Origin: a virus | IMG/VR virus record: IMGVR_UViG_3300042892_003972 | Location: 1-44,591 of that record | DNA length: 44,591 nt | Strand: one strand, 5' to 3' | Shown here: positions 17,148-27,200 of the stretch, in pieces | Layout of the letters: the number at the start of each line of letters is the position of its first letter | How positions within the stretch are numbered: the stretch's first letter is position 1 | Translations under genes and position numbers: made by a program | Notes under the pieces: model-generated | Database searches by the model: none | What the model was told of the DNA's origin: nothing | What the model saw: only the letters and a program-made list of their open reading frames with translations

Positions 17148-17466
17148 ACCCGCAAGCAGTGAAGACCTTGTTGTAGCAGTTTGGGCCAATCCAAAGAAGC
17201 AAAAGGGACGCCCTAACGCCCGCACACTGGAGACTCTTATCTCCGAATCATCAATTCATCCTATTGCAATGTCTTTAGCCTCTCTAAAAGCAATTCAACC
17301 TTGGAAAAACTGCCCAGTAGCAACAACTTCTATAGAAATAGATTTTTTGTTGACTCCAGAAATATCTAATAGAGAAAACCCTATTCTTATTCCGATATCT
17401 TTAGCCAAATCCTATCTGGGTTGGCAAGAATTCTATGTTTCACCGATATATACGGAGAATAAGTGA
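17140..17466 (+). CDS. hypothetical protein
   Basis: 108 residues. The ATG at 17140, inside the previous gene's end, is chosen over an upstream in-frame ATG. Basic N-terminus (NPKKQKGR), then beta-rich sequence. No motif recognised. The last bases overlap the next gene (GTGA). Confidence 0.55.
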   Translation: MAKPASSEDLVVAVWANPKKQKGRPNARTLETLISESSIHPIAMSLASLKAIQPWKNCPVATTSIEIDFLLTPEISNRENPILIPISLAKSYLGWQEFYVSPIYTENK

Positions 17467-17825
17467 GAATCAAAGCAGATGTCTTCCCAGCGGTGCTTAC
17501 AATTGCTGACCCAGGGTCGCTAGAGAATATAAATGAACTACTTCCACGAGGTGGTGCGCCGAAAGGGTCTAGAAAGTTAGACAGATGTAGGATTGTTGTT
17601 ACCGAGGAAAAGATTATGGTTGTTGTTGACGACCCTTCTGGCCCAAAACTTATCTTTAATGAAAATATAACCTTCCACTCCAAAGATGAGAAGGTTCATA
17701 GGGTAATTACTGAATCTGGAAAGATGATTGCTTTTAGAAAAGACGAAACCTGCGGATGTGGCTCACGCCTACGCAGTTGGAGTCCATATGGAAGCATTTT
17801 AATGTCACAAACAGAGGGAGAATGA
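17463..17825 (+). CDS. hypothetical protein with a C-terminal Cys motif
   Basis: 120 residues from a GTG in the overlap with the previous gene. Beta-rich, ending with 'TCGCGSRLRSW.PYG', a compact three-Cys sequence that I have seen at this place in actinophages. ATGA overlap with the next gene. Function unknown. Confidence 0.6.
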   Translation: MRIKADVFPAVLTIADPGSLENINELLPRGGAPKGSRKLDRCRIVVTEEKIMVVVDDPSGPKLIFNENITFHSKDEKVHRVITESGKMIAFRKDETCGCGSRLRSWSPYGSILMSQTEGE

Positions 17826-18112
17826 TGACAGCGCTAGAGTTTTTAATTATGGGATTGGCTACATACAGAATCACTAGGCTAATTATTCGTGATGAATTAC
17901 TAGCAAGACCTCGTAATTTTTTCTGGAAGAAGTTTCCTCCCGAGAAGTCTTTACTAGGGTATCTCCTGACTTGCCCTTGGTGTATAAGCATTTGGGTCGC
18001 ATTAGTTCTTCAGATATCTAGTATCATTAACCCAGAAGCCACGTATGCAGTAGAGATAATTTTTGCTCTATCTGCAATCGCTGGCCTGTTAACTGCACAT
18101 GAAGAGCGGTAG
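17822..18112 (+). CDS. DUF1360-like membrane protein
   Basis: 96 residues, ATG at 17822 (a second ATG follows directly). 'GLATYRITRLIIRDELLARPR' and 'LLTCPWCISIWVALVL' are the DUF1360 signature, with a Cys-Pro-x-Cys at the border of a membrane segment. Two to three membrane segments (about 1-16, 48-68 and 74-92). DUF1360 proteins occur in Bacillus and in phages next to head genes; their role is unknown. Confidence 0.75.
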   Translation: MMTALEFLIMGLATYRITRLIIRDELLARPRNFFWKKFPPEKSLLGYLLTCPWCISIWVALVLQISSIINPEATYAVEIIFALSAIAGLLTAHEER

Positions 18113-18150
18113 CCCCTCATGTTCCGTGACAACGACGAGGAGTTAAATTA

Positions 18151-19920
18151 GTGAGCGTATTTAAGCGCAGCGAACCAAACAATGACTCTACTCCTGTCTC
18201 CGTGCCAAAAAAGAAATCTGCTCCTAAGAAAAAAACACAGTCGAAGCAGACAACTCGTTCTCGCACACAATCTAGAATTCCTCAAGCTGCTCCGATAATC
18301 AGTGGAGCCGCATCTGTATTCCTATCTCAATCAAATCAAGCGCAAGCAGTTCCATACAACCAACCTCGCTCTCTTACAGCAGCAGCGGTACAAGTAAAGT
18401 TAAATGATAAAGGCGAATCAGAGCAATTTAGAAATCGCCGCTCTGCTGCTTCAAGTGCATGGCAAGCAGAAGCATGGGAGTATTACGACGCAATTGGTGA
18501 AATCAAATACGCATTTAATCTTGTTGCATCAGTTGTATCACGAATCAGAATTTTTCCAGCAGTAATTGATGACCCGTCTCAAGCACCAACATCAGTACGC
18601 TCTTCAACAACTTTAGATAAACAACTGTCTGCTGCAGCAGAGCGAGCACTTTCTCGTCTTGATTCTGCATACGGTGGACAAGCTGGGCTCCTCCGAGATG
18701 CTGCACTCAACCTCTCAGTGGCTGGCGAATGTTATCTAGTGCAGATGCCAGAGCGTAAGGGCTCAGGTATTCCAGAATCTTGGGATATTCGTTCTGTAGA
18801 TGAAGTAGTTATAGATGCTCGTGGTGGATACAACGTAGTAAGTCGCCGTGAGCAAGCAACTGGTGGCGGAAATACAGGACCAACAACTCATTTAGGTAAC
18901 ACCGCATTTGTTGGTCGCATCTGGCGTTCACATCCACGTTTCTCTGATGAATCAGACTCTTCAATACGTGGTCTTCTCGACCTTTGCGCAGAACTACTTC
19001 TTCTTAATAGAACATTCCGTGCGACTGCTCGCTCTCGCTTAAACGCTGGCGCACTTTATCTTCCAGATGGTTTATCAGTTGCTGCACAAGGCGACCCAGA
19101 CTATCCGTATGAAGATGGAGATGGTCAAACAGATCCTGGCTTCACAGCAGAAGAAGCAGAAGACGAGTTTGAAGACCAACTCATTGATGCAATGACAACT
19201 CCGATTCGTGATGAAGAGTCTGCATCCGCTGTTGTTCCTCTTATTATTCGCGGACCTGCTGAACTTGGCGACAAGATTAAGCAATTCAAGTTCGAGCGTT
19301 CATTCGACCCAGCACTTGCTCAACGAGCAGACCGTGTTCTAGAGCGCATCCTTCAAGGACTAGATGTTCCTAAAGATGTTGTTACTGGCTTAGCAAATGT
19401 TAAGTACTCAAACGCTTTACAGATTGACGAAGGACTTTACAAGGCACACATCGAGCCTTTGATGCTTCTTATTGTTGATGCTTTAACAATTGTCTACTTG
19501 CGCCCATACTTAATTGCTCAAGGCTATGCCCCTGCAGATGTTGACCGCATTGTTGTTTGGTATGACCCATCAGCAGTTGCTACTCGCAATGACCGCGCAA
19601 CGGATGCAGATTCAGGATTTGATCGTGGCGCAGTTTCTTATGAGACATGGCGTCGTGCTCACGGATTCTCAAACGCAGATGCTCCTACATCAAATGAAAT
19701 CGCAATTCGTATGTTGTTTGAAAAGGGTGCAATCACCCCAGAACTTACAGAATCAATGCTTGCAACTGTTGCCCCAGAGATGATGGAAGCAGTTCGTAAC
19801 GCACAGCAAGCAACCTCTGTTGCTCCGCTTCCAGCAGGGCTTGAAGACATTCTTAAGGGCGCTATAGCAACCCCTGAGACAGCAGCTCCAGCAGAGCCAG
19901 CCCCAGAAACAGAGCAGTAA
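18151..19920 (+). CDS. portal protein
   Basis: 589 residues from a GTG (ACGACGAGGAG upstream). A Lys-rich N-terminus (about 1-40), then the portal core: 'WEYYDAIGEIKYAFNLVASVVSRIRIFPAVI' (about 107-140), 'IWRSHPRFSDESDSSIRGLLDLCAELLLLNRT' near 255-285, and 'LDVPKDVVTGLANVKYSNALQIDEGLYKAHIEPLM' (about 405-445), both usual portal signatures. The C-terminus is Ala/Pro/Glu-rich. Forms the dodecameric DNA gate of the head. TAATG overlap with the next gene. Confidence 0.85.
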   Translation: MSVFKRSEPNNDSTPVSVPKKKSAPKKKTQSKQTTRSRTQSRIPQAAPIISGAASVFLSQSNQAQAVPYNQPRSLTAAAVQVKLNDKGESEQFRNRRSAASSAWQAEAWEYYDAIGEIKYAFNLVASVVSRIRIFPAVIDDPSQAPTSVRSSTTLDKQLSAAAERALSRLDSAYGGQAGLLRDAALNLSVAGECYLVQMPERKGSGIPESWDIRSVDEVVIDARGGYNVVSRREQATGGGNTGPTTHLGNTAFVGRIWRSHPRFSDESDSSIRGLLDLCAELLLLNRTFRATARSRLNAGALYLPDGLSVAAQGDPDYPYEDGDGQTDPGFTAEEAEDEFEDQLIDAMTTPIRDEESASAVVPLIIRGPAELGDKIKQFKFERSFDPALAQRADRVLERILQGLDVPKDVVTGLANVKYSNALQIDEGLYKAHIEPLMLLIVDALTIVYLRPYLIAQGYAPADVDRIVVWYDPSAVATRNDRATDADSGFDRGAVSYETWRRAHGFSNADAPTSNEIAIRMLFEKGAITPELTESMLATVAPEMMEAVRNAQQATSVAPLPAGLEDILKGAIATPETAAPAEPAPETEQ

Positions 19921-21290
19921 TGGCTGATATTAACGGCTGCCCTCCTGCTACACAGGACATTGCAATTAATCTTACTAATCGTAAGAAGGCAATTGATACT
20001 GCGATGTATGGACCGCTTAATCCTGCGGAACCAAACGAAGAATATTGGAACGCATTAGGCGCTGAGTGGAATGTAGATTCTGAGACTGCAAAGAAACAAC
20101 GTTGCGGTAACTGCGCTGTATTTATTCAGACTCCAGAAATGCTTTCTTGTATTGAAACAGGTTTAACAGATAACGCAGATGAGTTCGATTCAATCAACGA
20201 GGCTGGCGAACTTGGCTACTGCGAAATCTTCGACTTCAAATGCGCATCAGCACGTACCTGCCGCGCTTGGGTTGCTGGCGGCCCAGTAACTGCTGCTGCA
20301 AATAAGAAAACAATTTCTCAGACCCCTGCTCCTAAGAAAGATAAAGTAAAAGGCTCTAGCAAAAATAAAAAAGGTTCAGCATCTGGAACTAGAAAAGTTG
20401 TATTTAGTAAGGCAACAGAGAACACCCTCTCTACCAAAGTCAAAGAACACAATGAAAAAGCACCAGAAGGTAGAAAAGCCTCTCTAGGAATGCTTAAGGC
20501 TGTATATCGCCGTGGCGCTGGAGCATTTTCTACATCTCACCGTCCTGGTATGAATCGCAACCAGTGGGCTATGGGCCGTGTTAACGCTTTCCTTAAACTT
20601 CTCAAATCAGGTAAGCCAACAAACTCTGCCTACACAACAGATAATGATTTGCTCCCAGCTAAACACCCTCGTTCAACAAAAAGAGATAACTCAATTACTG
20701 CCTCTGCTGGTTTAGTCCCAGAAGAGTCAGACCTAGCTAATGCTCTCGTCGAAATCGCTGAGAAGTATGGAAAGTTTAATGAAGATGCCACAGGAATTTG
20801 GGCAGGATATACACCCGCCGCAGAAAACGAATACAAAGGAATCGGAGTCAAGTGCTCTTCTTGCGTTCTATACATGGGTAATGGATCGTGCAGAATCATC
20901 GAACAAGAAGTCGAAGACGAAGGTAAATGTCGTTTTGCGGTTATCCCAGATGGGGTCGTTGATGTCGGAGTTCTCGAAGGCGAAAAACTCGGAAACAAAA
21001 ACCGATTAACAGAAGATACTCTGCAGGAGTATCGCTTTGACCGAGAATTATCAATATCTCTAGGAAGCAAAGAAGACTATAATTCTCCAGAGGATGCCAT
21101 CCTTGCTATGGCAGAATTTTCTGGAGCAGGGTATGAAGCAGAAGATGCAATTAGAGCATCTTGGCTTCGTGCAGTTCGTGCAGGTGGAGACCCGTTTAGA
21201 AGAGCATCGTTACTAGCACTACATGGAGAACTTAGTCTTGATGCAGATTTACTACCAAGTTCAGAAGAAGAAGAAGAGGATGACAACTAA
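19920..21290 (+). CDS. Cys-rich head-cluster protein
   Basis: 456 residues. Two Cys clusters: 'CGNCAVF...C...C' (about 62-116) and 'CSSCVLY...C...C' (about 313-340), each able to bind a metal. Between them is a helical module 'LKAVYRRGAGAFSTSHRPGMNRNQWAMGRVNAFL' (about 200-233) that occurs in actinophage head proteins, followed by 'DNDLLPAKHPRST'. V123-T-A-A and I259-T-A-S are possible maturation sites. A minor head protein is likely; it could also be a maturation target. Confidence 0.65.
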   Translation: MADINGCPPATQDIAINLTNRKKAIDTAMYGPLNPAEPNEEYWNALGAEWNVDSETAKKQRCGNCAVFIQTPEMLSCIETGLTDNADEFDSINEAGELGYCEIFDFKCASARTCRAWVAGGPVTAAANKKTISQTPAPKKDKVKGSSKNKKGSASGTRKVVFSKATENTLSTKVKEHNEKAPEGRKASLGMLKAVYRRGAGAFSTSHRPGMNRNQWAMGRVNAFLKLLKSGKPTNSAYTTDNDLLPAKHPRSTKRDNSITASAGLVPEESDLANALVEIAEKYGKFNEDATGIWAGYTPAAENEYKGIGVKCSSCVLYMGNGSCRIIEQEVEDEGKCRFAVIPDGVVDVGVLEGEKLGNKNRLTEDTLQEYRFDRELSISLGSKEDYNSPEDAILAMAEFSGAGYEAEDAIRASWLRAVRAGGDPFRRASLLALHGELSLDADLLPSSEEEEEDDN

Positions 21291-24200
21291 TGAGCCGTAT
21301 TCGCCGCTTAAGCCAAGTAATTTCTGAAGAGGGTCGCCGTTCACTGGCATCTCAGCAGGCATCACGTATTCGCGACACCGCTTTTGGGATTGTCGACGAA
21401 GCAAACTTAAACGCATCTACGAGTCGTAAGATCACAAAGAAGGCTGCTTTCACAGTTGTACTTCGCTCACTTCAATCAACACGAGAGCTTCCATTCTCAC
21501 TCCGTGAGCACATGGCTATCAAAGAACTTTCTCAATACATCACTCTTGCTCAAAGTGATAAGTCTAACTCTCTTACTCTTTCTAATACAGACCTTCTACC
21601 AGTCTCACACCCACGTTCTACCCGCAACCACGCAATGACTGCTTCTGCTCTCATGGAAGCTCGCGCACGCTGGGTTGCAGATGACCCTCGCATTGTTGAT
21701 GGATACGCAAAAACAATTATTGCTTCTGCTCTTACATCCAAGTATGCATCTGTAGAACATGTTTACTACAACTCTATTCTTTCTAGCCTTCCTCAGGGAG
21801 TAGTTCCTGCAGAGGTTATTGTTGCTGCTAGTAATCCATTCTCAGGTGGAAACTCAAGTGCGGAGCGTTCACTTCGTGCTCGTTTGCAGCGTCGTGACCG
21901 TGAAGGTAAATTCGCATTTATGGGCGGAGGACTTAGCGCCCTTGTTCGTAAGAGCAATGGCAGAGTTTATAACCTTGTAGGCCGCCCAATTATTGATGGA
22001 CCTAATGGCGATGACATTCAGATGGAACTTCCTGATGGAAAAATTGTAAACATCCCCGCATCAAAGGGTATGTTTATTAAAGCTGTTATTAATCCTACTC
22101 CAGATGGATACAGTAAAGATACTGCAAAGACAGCGACAACTAAGAGCATTATTAATGAAGAAGATTTATCTTATGTAGATGCACCTCAAGGATGGAAAAA
22201 AACTGGCCCTAACACTTGGATCTCCGAGGATGGTTGGAGCATTGAAAAAGGTAGAGATAAAAATGGCTTCTTCCAATACGAGATAAAAGATCCTTCTGGA
22301 AAAACAGCAGGGACTAGTAGCGGCAACTGGGAAGATGCTTTAGACAGTATTGCAGAAAAGAAAGAGGGAAAGAAAGCTGTTCTTCCTTCAGATAACAAAA
22401 ACAACATTGTTCCAAAAAAGGCTCCTGTAGACATTGGTGGCAATGGGGAAGGGCCTAAGCCTCCAAAACCTTTCGAGTTTAAATACCCTGAAGGCGCAGT
22501 TAAAATTAAAATTGATGAGATATACGAACCTGAAGGTCGTAATGAGGAAGAAAGCTCAGACTATACAGATGACCCTGTAGAAATTGGCCAGAAGTTTGAC
22601 CCTAGAGATTTAGTTCAGGCTTTAGAGCAAGGTGCTATTCCTCAAAATAAAGGAGAGAACGCTATTGGTTATGGTGTTCTTCGTTTTAATGGCGGCGATG
22701 AGTTTGTACCTGTACAAGCAATCTATAACGCACTTGATGAAGCAGGAGAAGATGCTGCTCTAGAACTTGCACGCATTTATGACAAGGCTTTAGGCGGTAA
22801 TGGTAATGAGAACGCTCTTAAGGATAACCGTAAGGGTATAGCACGCCTTGATCAATCAAAGCCAGATGTTGCAGAATCATTTGAGCGCACTATTGCTATG
22901 AACCCAGATGAGGTTCCAGCAACTGAACTACCAAAGTTTAGTGAAGCAGAGATGAATGAATCTTCACTTCCTCCAGTTCTTGAGGGTTTATCAGATGCCG
23001 AGAAAACTCAACTTATGGAAACAGGAGATCACACTCCTTATCTTCCAGAGAACGAATCTATTGATATGCCAGAAGGCTACAACACTCTTGATCCAGCGCC
23101 TTTCTCTTCTTGGCGTGAAGTAACTGCTGATACACCTGATGCAGTTCTTCCAGAAGGCTTCAGTGATAATCCTGTATTCATTGCTAAGTCAGTTGGCAAA
23201 GATAAGCTAGAGACAGAACTTCGCCGTTCAATTGAACCAGACTCTGCAACACCAGGCTATGCAAACATCTCACTTGAAGATGAAGATGGCGAAGAGTTTG
23301 TTGCTAACGTTCCAGGAGAAGCAGTGCGTGATGCGCTTCAACTTCAAGGTGTAGATACAAACGCTCTCATTAAGAGCATTGCTGATGAAGGTTTTGCTGG
23401 TCAAGAAGATCAGATAATCATGGACCCACCTAAAGATGGTAAAAAGAAAGACTGGGTTCAGCAAGAGCCAGTTTTCAAGCGTGATAAAAATGGTAACTGG
23501 GTTGAGCAAGAACCAATCTTCAAGCGTGAAGAAATCATCATGGACCCACCAAAAGACGCGCCTGAGCAAGGCGACAAGTTTATTAAAAATGAAAATAATG
23601 GTTACATGGAGTACGACCTAGGCAACCGTTACGTTGTGTCCTACGGTAAAGATGAAGATGGAAACTGGTTTGCAGAGATGAACAGGTTCTCTCGTGATGG
23701 CGGCGTTGATTCAGAGAATAGTTTCCCTGCAGAGAGTGAAGCAGACGCTCGTGCAATGGCAGAGGGTCTTATAGACAGATACAACGACGCTCAAGAATGG
23801 GAAGCCAGCGACCAAATAATCATGGACCCACCTAAAGATGCGCCAGCAGGTGGTGGCAATGGCGGCGGTCCAAGTGATCTAGGTAAAAAAATCTATGAAC
23901 GTCGCATTGCAACAGGCGAATCACTCGATGAGGTTGCAAAAGACCTTGGCCTTACTCGCCTAGAAGTTCGACGCTTAGAATCTCAATACGCACGTTCTCT
24001 TGAAAGTAAAAAATCTACTAGTGACTTTACAAATCTCACTCCAGACCAATTAGACAGAGTTAAATCTATCTTAGGAAATGACAAAGTCGGAGAGCAAGGC
24101 GGATTTGCGTTCATGCGTGATAGCTCTGGAGGCGTCGAAGTCTATAAAGGTGGATTTGAACCAGGTGACAAGCCTGTCGCTACTATATTAGAGGACGGTG

Positions 24201-27200
24201 GTATCGACTGGCCAACCGAAGCAGATTATGACGCTAACGCAGAGAGTCTACAAAAAGCTCTTGAAACTCCATCAAAAGATGGTGGTCAAAATATTAAAGA
24301 TGTAGATAAAGCATTAGATTTCCTAGATAAGCACATGGATGATATGGGCACTACTGAAGATGCCGCGATGGGCATCTCTCAAGCGCAGGATCACCTTAAG
24401 GAAGCAAAGAAGGACCTTGAAGCAGGAGATATAAAGTCTGCTATTTCATCTCTTGAAGATGCGTTTAACTTAATGGACGGCCTAGAAAGCCCAGGTGAAG
24501 GCGTCTTCCCTAACGGTGAGAACTCCGCTGAAGCTGTAGACGTTGTAAATAAACTAATTACTCGTCTAGAAGAGATAGATGCTCCTAAAGGTTTAGATAA
24601 GCCTGAAAATAAAGAAGCAATTGCCGCATTTAATAGACAATATGTAAAAGATTTGCTAGATCAAGAAGAGGCACGAGCAGACGAGCTACAAGCAGAAGGC
24701 GAAGGCATGCCTCGCGGCGATGCGCAAGGAATTGCTGAAGCAGAGATGAAGCGCATGTATGGCAAGACTGCTGGTGAAGCTCTTGACGAACTTCCTCGCG
24801 ATGAGGCACTAAGAGTTCTTAAAGAAAGACAAGACGAGTTTGATAAAGGTGTAGTACCAGATATTTCTGAACCACCTGCACAGTCAGATTATGTTTTTGC
24901 TGTTGATGTAAATAGTCCTACTCTTCAAGAAGACATTCAATCTGCAATTGACAAGGGTCAAAAAATTGCCTTTTCCTATAATGGAAAAGAAAGAGTTGTT
25001 CTTCCAAAGAGCATTTGGACTAACCCAAAGAACGGCAATGTAAACCTTCGTGCTATAGAAGATGGAACTGATGGAGGACTAAAGGTCTTTACATTGGATA
25101 AGATGGAAATGGCAAAGGGCGCTATGCCTTCACCTAACGCTCCACTTGTTAAACCAGAAGTCGATGATGAGGGTAATGTAGAAACTCTACCATCTGATGG
25201 AGAAATTGATGGAAAAGCAATGGGTCGCGAAGCGTTTGAAAAGGGCGAAGTTATGGCACCTTTTTACAACAAACCTTTTATGGATTCGATAAAAGACAAG
25301 TCTACTGATGAAAGACTAAGACTACTAAGAGATTATGTCGAAGGCTTTTCCAGAGCAAACGCAGAAGCTCCTGTTGAATCACTTCCTAATGCACCTAAGG
25401 AGGTTGACGACGAGGCTCTACTAGACCGTCGTCTAGCAGGAGAGTCTCTTGATGTAGTTGCTGAAGACCTTGGAATCTCTCGTGAAGAAGTTCGCCGCCG
25501 CGAGATGAATGCACTGCGTAAGCGTAGAGAAGCAAATCCAGATTTACCTCCTGCTCCTCCTATTGAAGAAAATGTTCAGGCTCCAAAGAAAGAGCTTCCT
25601 CAGAATGAAAAAGTTAAGTTCTCCCAACTAAACGAAGAAGAGCAGATGGAAATTCTTCGTGACAATGCTCGAGTAGAAGAGCTAGCCGATAACATGGCTG
25701 GTATTAAAGCTGGAAACGTTAAGGTCGGAGACTTTGTATACCATCGTCAGCTTAATCGCTGGGAAAAAGTTGTAAGAATTGAACAAGGAAAAGAAAAGGG
25801 ATTAGATCGTGTTATTTTTTATGTCTATAACCCTATTGTTGGAGAAGAGCAACCACGTCCATATCAGAGAATTAGTCCTTTAGAGTTTGTTCGTCGTATT
25901 GACGGCGGAGGTATGGGCGAGAGATTCCCTGTAGGAAAGGCTCGTGGTAGAGGACGTCGTAAAGATATTCGTGTAAAAGAAGATCCTCTAGAGAGAGTAA
26001 AAATTCGTGAGGGAAGAGTCGCTCCTGCTATTGATAAAGAGAAAAATAGAGGATTATTTAAAGACAGAAATGGCCAACCTATTCTCAAAGGTGATGTAGT
26101 TATACATGCTGACCCGGAGAAGGCAAAGAAACTTGGACGTGGAATTGTTAAGCGCCGCGTTGGAGATCAAGTAGATGAAGGAAAGAAAGTTGGAGGCCTT
26201 GGAAGAGATGGAAAGGTTCGCTTAGACTACGTTCGGGTTCAATGGGAAAATGAAGACGCTGAGAACGCCATCAATAATGATGGTGATCGTCTTATTGTTG
26301 CCAAAAACCTTCTTCCTTATGATGGCAACATTACTGGTCTTGTTGAAAAACTTGAAGAGAAGCCATGGAAGGGTGGAGTTGCACGTCCTAACGGTAGAAA
26401 TGGAAAGGCTGCACCTGCTCCAGCAAATCCTGCTGCTCCAGCGGAGCCAAATGTTCGTCCTGGAATGCCAGAAAATATTTACAATGCTAAGTTCCGAGAT
26501 AAAAACGGTGGAAACTTTGAGATTAATCTTATTAAAATAGATGACGTATATGAAGGCGCTCTTATTGATAGAAACGTAGCAGAAGATCCTCAAGACGCTA
26601 GAGTTCAGATTGTTGTCAGAGATAAAGATAAAAAAGTTGCGATGGATGCGTTAGCAAATGCTCGTGAGATTATTAAGGGTGCTGCCAATGGCCAAGAAGC
26701 CTTGCCAGATATTCCTAATCTTGATGGCACATTTCTTGGAGATGAAAATTCAAAACCTGCTCGAGTACCAGAACAAGGAAAACTTCTAGATACTCCTGAA
26801 GGTAAACCTGCTGCTCCTGCTCCTGTTGGTCCAGGTATGCCTAAGGCTATTTATAAAGCAGAAGTTGAAGATGAAAAAGGTAACAAGTTTAAAATTAGTG
26901 TAGTAAAAATTGATGATGTGTATGAGGCTGCCGTATTTAATGAAAATGGCGACCTCAATGCAGTTATTGCTAAAAATATTTCACTTGCTGAAGTACAAGG
27001 AGTGGTTGGTCGTTTTATTGGTGATGTTGCCGAGTCTAATGACGGAGACAAAGTTATCCGTCTTTATGGAGGGCTTCCAGAGCCAGTAGAACAGCCCGTG
27101 TTGACTGGTGAAGCGGTAGATGTACCACCACTTCCTGCAGTAAAAGCAATTGACCTTAAGGAAGCAAAGGCTCGCGCAGCAGCTTTAGCAGAGATTCTCA

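Noticed and set aside
20630-21070. - strand ORF of 146 codons in the head gene
   Set aside because: Shadow of the + strand gene with matching codon periodicity; no ribosome binding site; composition (Ser/Pro/Arg) typical of reverse-complement reading.
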